The notes under the pieces were generated by a model, which was not told the DNA's origin, searched no databases, and saw only the letters and a list, made by a program, of their open reading frames with translations. A stretch of 64,000 bases of DNA from an uncultured Paraprevotella sp. Its GTDB lineage: Bacteria > Bacteroidota > Bacteroidia > Bacteroidales > Bacteroidaceae. The position numbers and the translations under genes were made by a program. Positions within the stretch are counted from its first letter, which is position 1, and each line of letters opens with the position of its first letter. Shown piece by piece: positions 9,057-16,700 of this stretch. The stretch covers positions 62,001 to 126,000 of the forward strand of contig URDY01000007.1 in assembly GCA_900546665.1 (NCBI GenBank), given 5' to 3'.

Positions 9057-9097
9057 CGCGACGGAATGGTTTAAAAACTGTTCCGTCGCGTTGTCTT
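9057..9097 (+). terminator. Intrinsic terminator after secG
   Basis: Perfect 10-base-pair GC-rich stem (CGCGACGGAA at 9057-9066 with TTCCGTCGCG at 9081-9090), 14-base loop, then TTGTCTTTT. Confidence 0.85.
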
Positions 9098-9183
9098 TTA
9101 TGGAAAGTGATGAAGTCCATTGAGTAAAACGGGGTAGTTTTTGCCCAGGAAATACCCTAAAGTTGGTTTTTTCCGACTTTACT

Positions 9184-9656
9184 TTCACTCCTTCACCGGA
9201 TATGTTAATAACCTGATACTGAATTTGCTATATGGTGAAATGTCCGGTTTCACTTGTTTCACATCCTCCCTCACGCATTTTCAGACCTTCTGAGACCTTT
9301 ACGGCATGTGTCCGGACTCGAAAAGGGTCTGTATACGAGTCCTTCAGTCGCTCTGCAAATAGCTCTACGGCCCTTCTGTGATCAACTTTTTAATGTGAGA
9401 ATTGCTCCGGAAACCGATGGATTTTTCCTGGGAGATCTTCCGGAAAACTCGGCTTACTCTTGAAAAAGTAAGCTTTACTTTTTTTAAAGTAAGCCTTACT
9501 TTTTTAAAAATGTCATGATTTAAGAATTTATGGACTTGGCCGTTCATTATGGACAAAAAGCAAATTTTGGCCAATTAACCATCCGGTGAAGGATTGGTGA
9601 AGGGTGCCCTTCACCTTGAAACCCGCATGGATAAAGGGAAGTGAAGGGGTGAAGGA
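9184..9656. repeat. TTCAC-rich inverted-repeat element, possibly a MITE/REP-like repeat
   Basis: A non-coding stretch bounded by inverted motifs. On the left TTCACTCCTTCACCGGA (9184-9200); on the right TCCGGTGAAGGA followed by TTGGTGAA (9582-9601) and a further GTGAAGGGGTGAAGGA (9641-9656). Inside the right end is a 9-base-pair palindrome with a 2-base loop at 9596-9615. No ORF with credible coding character lies inside. Similar TTCACC-rich blocks are common between genes in Bacteroides as far as I recall, so a dispersed non-autonomous repeat is the likeliest reading; no target duplication was identified. Confidence 0.5.
9453..9507. repeat. Tandem AAGTAAG/CTTACTT palindromes
   Basis: Three clustered units of AAGTAAGC or GCTTACT/CTTACTTT; two are near-perfect palindromes (AAAGTAAG then CTTACTTT with 0-2 central bases) at about 9465-9482 and 9486-9502. 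The AT-rich hairpins with flanking T and A runs could terminate transcription in either direction, or be the core of the surrounding repeat element. Confidence 0.55.
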
Positions 9657-9918
9657 GAAAATCAGGAAAAAATGTGGATATGTAATATGAGATGAAAATG
9701 TGACAAGATCTATTATACCATGTATTATGCTTGGGCGTTATGTTGAAATAAAAGAAATAGATTGTTTTATTCTGTTAACACGCAAAGATTGCGTGTTGTT
9801 TTCTTATAATTTTTTATTCCAATCAAATAGAGAGGCCATTTAGTAGGTCGAGATAATTACAAGTTGGTCTTTTACTTTTACGTTAATGATTTTTGTTTAT
9901 TCTTTCAGTTTATACATG
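9657..9918. other. AT-rich non-coding spacer
   Basis: No ORF, RNA gene or promoter of good quality was seen here apart from the hairpin at 9777-9797. It lies between the TTCAC-rich element and the first IS982 remnant. Confidence 0.5.
9777..9806 (+). terminator. Orphan intrinsic terminator-like hairpin
   Basis: Perfect 9-base-pair stem AACACGCAA (9777-9785) with TTGCGTGTT (9789-9797), loop AGA, followed by GTTTTCTT. No gene immediately upstream needs it; it may be left over from a lost gene. Confidence 0.5.
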
Positions 9919-10225
9919 AACGTGAGTTCGACATAAAATCAAAAGATATTAAGTTGCCGTTATTGATAAAGTTCACTTCAATGGCGGATATTGCTATGTT
10001 TCTGTTTTTTATCTTCTATCATATATTTTCCTGTTGAACGCAAATTCCTAGTAAAAGTCATCGGTTATACAATAAATCTCTGTTACTTTAGATTCTGAAA
10101 ACATAGTGATAATCGTTTAAATGCTATAATTGGTCACTATAAATTTAATATTTTATCGCTATATTGCTATTTCCTAGTAGATTATATTTGATCCTATATC
10201 GAATTTATGTTAATTAGTTGTGTCA
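9919..10225 (-). mobile_element. IS982-family remnant, internally deleted copy
   Basis: Read on the minus strand, this holds the upstream region and N-terminus of an IS982-family transposase (about 10150 down to 9993, peptide TMFSESKVTEIYC then a stop) joined directly to the extreme C-terminus (9985-9919, peptide AIEVNFINNGNLISFDFM). The whole catalytic centre is missing. The terminal block 9919-9985 is inverted relative to, and over 90% identical by eye with, 11456-11522 in the other copy. The left boundary AACGTGAGTT is sharp at 9919; the right end near 10225 is approximate, judged from a weak inverted match GAATTTATGTT. It cannot encode an active transposase. Confidence 0.7.
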
Positions 10226-10402
10226 AGACTTTCTGTCTTTAAAGGAAGCACATGATGAAAATTAACGAATATACCTTTATAGTTTTAGCAATATAAACAT
10301 AGCTCTTGTTAGGTTCGGCTATATATGTTTTGAGGTTGTATCATAATTTTTTCATACTAAGGCCACATTTTCACAAAAGTAGTAAATCCCATAGGAATAC
10401 AA
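10226..10402. other. AT-rich non-coding spacer
   Basis: Non-coding sequence between the internally deleted IS982 copy and the 3' end of the GNAT gene. No supported feature seen. Confidence 0.4.
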
Positions 10403-10858
10403 CTATCTATTTTTACTAATTTTTAAGTAAATCATATCTTTTAATTGCTTACCTTCTTCAAATATCGGATGATCATAATTATCAGTGAAAAAATTGGGTA
10501 TCCTGTGTGAATATATAAATCCGCAATTCTTGTAGAAAGATATGGTTATAGAAGAGTCTCCTGTTCCGACAAGCATAGTATGACATCGATCTTTATAATG
10601 CTCCAGAAGAAAGAGTATCAATTTCTTTCCATACCCCTGACGCTGGAACTGTGGATAGACTGCAATACTTTTGATTTCGTAGATACCTTTGTCCTCCTCG
10701 GTTATAACGCATGAAGCTTTAACTTCATTGTTATCAGTTAGGACGAACATATCCCCGCGTTCTAAATAGCGATCAATCATGGACTCTTGTTCATCAGCAA
10801 GAAGTAGTAAATCGAGGTATTGCTTTTTATTGCAAAAGATAGGATTTATGTTTATCAT
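10403..10858 (-). CDS. GNAT-family N-acetyltransferase
   Basis: 151 residues from the ATG at 10858 (the TTG two codons upstream is less likely). The GNAT core is clear: VKASCVITEEDKGIYEIKSIAVYPQFQRQGYGKKLILFLLEHY, where QFQRQGYGKK is the acetyl-CoA pyrophosphate loop (motif A, Q/RxxGxG), followed by FYKNCGFIYSHR (motif B). It should transfer an acetyl group from acetyl-CoA to an amine; the substrate cannot be told. It stands alone, AT-rich, with its start abutting the left end of one IS982 remnant and another remnant downstream, which suggests an acquired or IS-shuffled gene whose promoter may sit in IS sequence. Confidence 0.85.
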   Translation of the reverse strand: MININPIFCNKKQYLDLLLLADEQESMIDRYLERGDMFVLTDNNEVKASCVITEEDKGIYEIKSIAVYPQFQRQGYGKKLILFLLEHYKDRCHTMLVGTGDSSITISFYKNCGFIYSHRIPNFFTDNYDHPIFEEGKQLKDMIYLKISKNR

Positions 10859-10869
10859 ATTCAATTTTT

Positions 10870-11522
10870 ATATAAAAGGCTTGATTTACAATAAGAATCA
10901 ATATAATATATTAAATAGGAACATAATGATAAATGTATTAAATTTATAGTGCTGAATTGTAAGATTTAAATGATTACTACTATGTTTCCAGAATCTAAAG
11001 TTACAAAGATTTATTGTATGGCTGATAACTTTTGCAACGAATTTGCGTTGCAAGAGGAAAAATATGAAGATAGTAGGCAGAAAAATGGAGAAGGAAATAC
11101 TGTTTTCTTTGACTATCTTCATCAAGAAAGTATTGGTATGAACCTGTACTGGAATCAGTTTTGTTGACTTCATCCTTTTACGTGTCTGTCGTAACCAAAG
11201 AATTCTGATTTATAAGATGTTTGAGAAACTTTCTGAGTGGTATTTAGCTTGTTGCAAAGATTGAAAGCAACATGAAGAATTCATCGAGGAGTATAGCTGA
11301 TAAAGTTCTGCTCAAAAAGAGCGTTGATTGAAACGGTTAATGACGAATTGAAGAACATTGCGTAGATAGAACGCTCCAAACATCGTTCTTTCATCAATTT
11401 AATAGCAAATTCTTTATCAGCTATTGCGCCATACTGCATTTTTGAGAAGAAGCCTGCCATTGAAGTGAACTTTATCAATGACGGCAATTTGATATCTTTT
11501 GATTTTATGTTGAACTCACGTT
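10870..11522 (+). mobile_element. IS982-family insertion sequence, decayed copy
   Basis: Contains the broken transposase at 10970-11515 and the right terminal region ending AACTCACGTT at 11522. The left end lies near 10870-10895, immediately next to the GNAT start codon; it aligns with 10150-10205 of the inverted copy (shared TTAAATTTATAGT). Terminal inverted repeats are imperfect and a target duplication could not be found. The element has large internal deletions compared with an intact ~1 kb IS982. Confidence 0.7.
10970..11515 (+). pseudogene. IS982-family transposase, degraded
   Basis: Fragments of one DDE transposase can be read in several plus-strand frames. N-terminus: MITTMFPESKVTKIYCMADNFC and EFALQEEKY (10970-11065). 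First catalytic Asp region: TGISFVDFILLRVCRNQRIL, then YKMF (about 11145-11225), matching the FVDS-P-VCRN pattern of the family. C-terminus: VNDELKNIA (near 11340), HRSFINLIANSLSAIAPYC, FEKKPAIEVNFINDGNLISF (about 11380-11505). The segment carrying the second catalytic Asp is missing, and there are several frameshifts and stops. It is a dead gene; short ORFs on either strand here are by-products. Confidence 0.8.
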
Positions 11523-11559
11523 ACTTACTATTTCAAATAGTATTCAAAATAGGAAAACT

Positions 11560-11640
11560 GAACAGTACGTACGGTGGTTTGAAAGGACGGAAAACGAGAG
11601 TAGAAAGAAAAATACTTCGTTTTCCTCCTACTCGATTGTC
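11560..11640 (+). other. Possible 3' end (domains V-VI) of a group II intron, fragment
   Basis: The stretch ACAGTACGTACGGTGG, then GAAAGGACGG, a hairpin of GGAAAACGA with TCGTTTTCC, and finally CCTCCTACTCGATTG resembles the conserved 3' end of Bacteroides group II introns: the end of domain V, then a domain VI stem with an A near the 3' splice site. No maturase or other intron part remains. The hairpin could now serve as a terminator for the minus-strand glycosyltransferase that ends at 11665. The call rests on remembered resemblance. Confidence 0.4.
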
Positions 11641-11664
11641 ATAGTATGATAGATTTTGATTAGT

Positions 11665-12894
11665 TTATATGTTGGGTAAATAATGTCTTATTCTGCGACG
11701 CAGTATCCTGTAATATCCTACGGTAAGATCACGCACGTCAGAGTATAGCAGATTGAAGTTTACGGTGCTGCCTAATGATACGGGAAATTGCAGGACCCAT
11801 TCTATAGGCGTATGGTTGTTGGTGACCGGTGACTCCAGGTGTCGGACAATTTGTTGTGGGGCACTGTTCGACCAAAAGATAAATTTGGCATTTGGCTGGT
11901 ACGACCGGCTGAAATCCAGCAACTCGTCTAACTGGAATTCTTGTGAGATAATGCCTGCACCAGACAGATAGGCATCGTAAGCATTACATTCCTGTTCGAT
12001 ATGTGCGGGTACCATCAGAATGGGTTTGCCCATATAGAGAGCCTCACAAATGGATTCAAAACCGGCTGTGCTGGCGTAGGCCTTGCATCCACCCATTTCC
12101 TGAAGAAAAGCCTGGTCGTCCAGTGGATGAAAGCTGAGCGTCCGGTCAATGTGACGGATGGTTTTTTCTCCCTTCTGGTCCCAAAAGAAGTGCAGGTCGA
12201 TATCCGGCCTTTTCTGATGCCATTCTTTTACCTGTGAGGAGAATCCCGCATTAACCATGTATCCGTGTATGTAATTGCCGTTGGAAGTCGGTTGTGCCAG
12301 TGCCTCTTTTCGCAACAATGGCGGAACGACGTAGAGATGCTGTTTTTCATCGTGATTCATTCGTCTGAATGACAAAGCCAGCATTTTGTAACTTCCTATG
12401 GCTGTGATGCGTGTAAAGAATTTCAGTAGCAGTAGCTGGGTGCGGTTGACTTTGGGAAACTTGAACTTCTTGTGGAGAAAAAGGTACTGATGGCCGATGC
12501 AGATGAACGGAACTTTAGGTTTGTGTAACAGATAAGTGACGCCTGTCAGCATCTCATAGAAATTAACAACAATGTCAGCACCGGAGCTTTCAATTTCCTT
12601 TTTGATATGCTTGATACTCTTTAAGTAAGTCGGAGTTCGCAGTATATTGTATATGATGCTCTTGGTGATATTGTTGCGTTTATTTGCCGGAGTAGGGAGA
12701 AAGTTCGGACTTTCAAACCGTTCGATAGGTGCCTTGAGGCGTCTCTTGAAAAAGTCAGGCAGTTCGCGTGACTGGCTTTTTCCGACTAAGACCTTGACTA
12801 CCTCGTGACCTTCTTGCTGCAGGTAGTCTTCAAGTGTCAGGGCTTGAGTGAGATGCCCGCGACCTTCTCCTTGTACGATAAATATGAATTTCAT
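11665..12894 (-). CDS. MurG-like (GT-B) glycosyltransferase family protein
   Basis: 409 residues. N-terminal Rossmann half begins MKFIFIVQGEGRGHLTQALTL (GxGRGHLTQ is the acceptor-side glycine-rich loop of this GT-B family, PF13528-like). The C-terminal half carries the nucleotide-sugar site, STAGFESICEALYMGKPILMVP, followed by EQECNAYDAYLSGAG. The family uses a nucleotide sugar to modify a lipid or polysaccharide; the exact product is unknown. It overlaps the phosphoesterase gene by 4 bases (ATGA), so the two are translationally coupled. The pairing with an LpxH-like enzyme suggests a role in envelope glycolipid synthesis. Confidence 0.85.
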   Translation of the reverse strand: MKFIFIVQGEGRGHLTQALTLEDYLQQEGHEVVKVLVGKSQSRELPDFFKRRLKAPIERFESPNFLPTPANKRNNITKSIIYNILRTPTYLKSIKHIKKEIESSGADIVVNFYEMLTGVTYLLHKPKVPFICIGHQYLFLHKKFKFPKVNRTQLLLLKFFTRITAIGSYKMLALSFRRMNHDEKQHLYVVPPLLRKEALAQPTSNGNYIHGYMVNAGFSSQVKEWHQKRPDIDLHFFWDQKGEKTIRHIDRTLSFHPLDDQAFLQEMGGCKAYASTAGFESICEALYMGKPILMVPAHIEQECNAYDAYLSGAGIISQEFQLDELLDFSRSYQPNAKFIFWSNSAPQQIVRHLESPVTNNHTPIEWVLQFPVSLGSTVNFNLLYSDVRDLTVGYYRILRRRIRHYLPNI

Positions 12895-13688
12895 GATGCT
12901 TTATTTAGTAATGCAGATGTATTGTCTGGGTATTGGCTTACAAAATCTGTATAATACATGACATCCCATTTCCCGTTTTCATCTTCGGTCAGTGCGGATA
13001 GTGTTTCTACCCAATCTCCGGAGTTGAGGTAACGGATGCCGTTGTAAGTGGTGTTGGCTGGATGGTGGATGTGTCCGCAAATAATGCCATCGTATTTTCT
13101 GGCATGTGCGAATTCGGATAAAGTATGTTCAAAATCAGAGATATAGTTTACTGCGGATTTGACCTTTTGTTTGACATGCTGTGAGAATGAGTAGTATGGT
13201 TTTCCTTTCCTTGCGCGGTATTTGTTATAGAAACTGTTGAGTGCCAGCAGGATGGTATAGCCCATGTCTCCCAATTTGGCAAGCCATTTCATCTGGGTTG
13301 TCACACGGTCGAACAGATCGCCGTGTGTGACGAAGTAACGTTTGTTGTGGCTGACGAATTCGTAGTCTCTGACGATGTGTATGTTGGAAAATGTAAGCGG
13401 TGTCAGGGCCTCCAGAAAATCATCGTGATTGCCTTTGACGTATATCAGTTCCGTATTGTTGTTTTCCATCATCTTCATGAGAATCTTAAAGAAACGGGTA
13501 TGTTTGGCTTGCCATCTTTTTGTGCCGCTTTTTTTCAGATGCCATCCGTCAATAATGTCGCCGTTGAGAATGAGTCTGTCACAGTCTACGTTGCTGAGAA
13601 AGTGACAGACTTCATCTGTTTTGGAATGGGTTGTACCTAAATGAATGTCTGACAATACAATTGTGCGATAGTGTGTTCTTTGTTGCAT
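12891..13688 (-). CDS. LpxH-like metallophosphoesterase (UDP-2,3-diacylglucosamine diphosphatase family)
   Basis: 265 residues with the calcineurin-type two-metal site: SDIHLG (Asp14, His16), NGDIIDGWH (Asp44), KGNHDD (Asn87, His88), THGDLFD and CGHIHHP. LpxH cleaves UDP-2,3-diacylglucosamine to lipid X in lipid A synthesis; this protein belongs to the wider LpxH-related set and could instead act on another pyrophosphate-linked lipid. The insert KKSGTKRWQAKHTRFFKILMK forms a basic lid. It is first in an operon with the MurG-like glycosyltransferase. Confidence 0.85.
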   Translation of the reverse strand: MQQRTHYRTIVLSDIHLGTTHSKTDEVCHFLSNVDCDRLILNGDIIDGWHLKKSGTKRWQAKHTRFFKILMKMMENNNTELIYVKGNHDDFLEALTPLTFSNIHIVRDYEFVSHNKRYFVTHGDLFDRVTTQMKWLAKLGDMGYTILLALNSFYNKYRARKGKPYYSFSQHVKQKVKSAVNYISDFEHTLSEFAHARKYDGIICGHIHHPANTTYNGIRYLNSGDWVETLSALTEDENGKWDVMYYTDFVSQYPDNTSALLNKAS

Positions 13689-13710
13689 AAACTATTATTT
13701 TTGAATTTTA

Positions 13711-13718
13711 CAAAGATA
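13711..13718 (-). promoter_or_regulatory. -7 box (TATCTTTG) for the phosphoesterase operon
   Basis: The plus strand reads CAAAGATA, 22 bases upstream of the ATG at 13688. No clear -33 element. Confidence 0.55.
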
Positions 13719-13790
13719 CACTAAATGTATGTCAGCTTCATTTCTTTCAAATTATAATATGATGACATTATGTGGAACAGGCTTTTTTTG

Positions 13791-16700
13791 TCATTTGTCA
13801 AGAAGGATCTTTTGGCCGTCAATGATGTAAAGCCCTTTTCGCAGTCCTTTTGTAGCTTGGCTGGCAGGGACATTGTGACGGATTTCCATGCCTTGAATAT
13901 TGTAAACATTGACATACTGACTGTTTGTTGCCGTTTCGCTGATATGGTCGGGATTGTTTCCTTTGCGGAATAAACGGATATTGTCAATGTATAGCCGGGT
14001 GTTGTTTGCAGCTCCGGTTGAAGCCGTAGTTTCCAGTCCCATGCTGAGTTCAACGTCTGTTGCCTCATTGAGAGTGAACGGGCATTCTATATATTCCCAA
14101 TTATTGGCCAGTCGGGGGTAGTAATAGTCTTTGGTATCGTTGTAGCTGATACCGCAATAGGAGTAATTGGTGTTGCCGCCTGTTGTAGAGATCGTGTTCT
14201 GATTTGCGTGACGTGTCTCGTTAGCACATACATATTGCATGAGGAACTGTAATTTGTATTCTCCTTCAGGCAGTTGCAGGGTCTGGGTGATGCGGTTAAG
14301 ACCGGAGTCCCATGAGTTCATTATGCTGAGGCACCGTTTGCCGCATGTTTCGTCGATGGCGGGGGCGGGCATTATGCTGGCTGAATTTCCGATGTTGGAA
14401 GGAGATACGCAATACATTGTGGAACTGTAAGGCATGGAATAGAGCAGACAGAAATTCGAACCGTTTTCGTTAGTGAGCAGGTTTTCATTCTGCCAGCCTT
14501 CTATCGGTAATATTTGCGCCCATCTCTTGTCAACAGCAGGAACGTTATTGGTGTAACAGGGGTTATAAGTTACGTTACCGAGTGTGACGGAACCAATCTG
14601 GCTATAGGTCAGATCTTCTTCAAAACTAGGGTTTTTCAGATATTGGTCGGTAACGTCGGTGAAGGCACTTTCGCCTTCACCGACATTGATTTCATCATAA
14701 ACGATATCTCCATCTTTGATATAGACCTGAATTCTTGAATTGGCCTTGAGGGTGATCTGTGCTGATGAAACCTTGTTATTGTTCAGTATTGTTACGTTAA
14801 CTTTGGTTTCTTTGTCACCCGGATTATCCAGATAAGCGGCACATGAGTCATTTTCTGCCTGCCAGGCTTGTATGCCGGTGCCTTCCACGAAAACGCGCAA
14901 GGTGTTGGCTACACTGTGGTTGGCATCACATCTGAATGTAGCTGTTGCCTTGTTGTCATTGATGGCCGTTACGGCTGTAAAGACAGGAGCACCATACGGT
15001 AAGGTGATGTCGGTCAGCTTGCAGTTCAAGTCTCCCATGTAGTTGCTGAGAAGTAAGTAGCGTGTGCTGTCCGGGTCGGCCACAATGACACCGTTCCATC
15101 CTTCAGGTACGATATCTGTGAGTGACTGCACTTGTGCAGAAAGGGCTGCTGTTGTTTCGGCATTGACCTGACTGTAATAAATGATGTGTCTGCGGTCTAT
15201 TATCTCGTCATTGCTGAATGTTCTCATATTGTTATCGTATGACGGATAAATTTTGGCCAGATAAATGGAACTGTTGAGTTCACGGTCGCCGAATGCCATT
15301 TGATTCTTTTTGTCTGAATGCACAATTCCGACCTGATTGTCAATGTTGACCCATGGTGTCTGGAATTTGGTCAACTGTTTGCCGTCACTCTGGAAGCGGC
15401 CTTTGGCATGGTACAGGGTGCGTTGTTCTTTTGTGAAAGGATCCACGCTGATTGCCATCAGGCCACCTTGTTCGGCAGTGATGGTGCCATTGGTCTTGCC
15501 GGTGACATAATCCATATAGATGAAGGCGTTACCTCCGGTAGAATAGATGGTAAAATTGTTTTCCAGGCTGTTGTCGTTGGTTGACAATTTGCCGTTCATG
15601 GTGTAACTGTTTCCTTTCAGATCATATACGCCGTTAACTACGGGAGAAGCGTTGATGCCTTTGCCGTTCACATTATACCAGCCTATGATGTTACCCGTGT
15701 TGTGTGCCTTGTAAGGTACGATGATTTTGTTCTTGTCCGGATTGTTGGCTGCGATATATCCGGTATAGCTTTTCAGACCGTTACTCCAGGAGAACACACT
15801 GAACCGTTCTGAGGTATTGGCACGAACGATATTCTGGCTGGTAAATAGTTTGGCTGCTTCGAATTTCCGGCTGAAGTCGGCCCATTCGGCCGGAGCCAGC
15901 TGTTGGGTTGAAGCCATTTCATGCATGAGATAAGTCATCATGACACGATGTCCTTCCACACCCATACGCCGTGGTCCTATATCGCTGTTAAGAAGCCAGC
16001 TGCCGTCTGTTGTGGTGCTTTGTCTGGCTTTGATGTTTTTATAGGCCAGATTTTCCAGAAGCAATGCGTTCGGATCTTTCAGGAAGCAGGCCATGGTAGA
16101 GTAGCTCGTGATCTGATCGTACAGGAACATGCTCCAGTCGTTGCCGTTAGGCATGGCCAATTCGCCGTCGGCAAGCGCAAGCTGACAGAGTACATTGTCC
16201 ATGACTTCCTGGTTGTTGTGCATGAGAGCATTGGTCTGCCATTTGGGATTCTCTCCCTGGAACAGCTTGAGGGCCAGATAGGATTCGCCCAATTCCTGTA
16301 TGACTACATTTTGATATGAAGTATGGAAGTAGTTATGGTTCTGCAGGGTAAAGTCGTCATAAAGGTTTTGTCCTTTATATAAGTCCTTCACTGTCTTCTG
16401 GTCATATTCAGGATCAATAATGGTATTGTCGTTTGCGTCATCTGTTTGTGAATAGCAGTTGATGGCAAATTCACGCAATTTGTTGAACCATTGCGGTGCA
16501 AGTGCATCATTGGGATAAAGTCCTAATGCACAGGATAGAATATTGGTTTCCCAACCGTTTTCCTCGGCCTTGGTGTCTCCGTTGTAGCCGGTCGGGATGC
16601 TGCGCTGAAGTTCGTAATTGCATTCAGCCTTGATCATGTTGTAAATATATTCCTTTTGTGCTTCTGATAATTCGTCTGCCAGGAAATGGGAGGCAAAGGC

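Noticed and set aside
9001..10402. CRISPR array or tRNA/small RNA cluster in the long gap after secG
   Set aside because: Repeats are few, palindromic and not regularly spaced; no cloverleaf was recognised.
10898..11173. 91-codon minus-strand hydrophobic ORF
   Set aside because: Antisense to the IS982 transposase remnant; AT-rich translation with no credible protein features.
11281..11487. 68-codon minus-strand ORF
   Set aside because: Antisense to the C-terminus of the IS982 transposase remnant, which explains the sequence in the other direction.
9919..11522. Invertible DNA segment (phase-variation switch) around the GNAT gene
   Set aside because: The inverted repeats are diverged, belong to IS982 termini, and no invertase or invertible promoter lies nearby.
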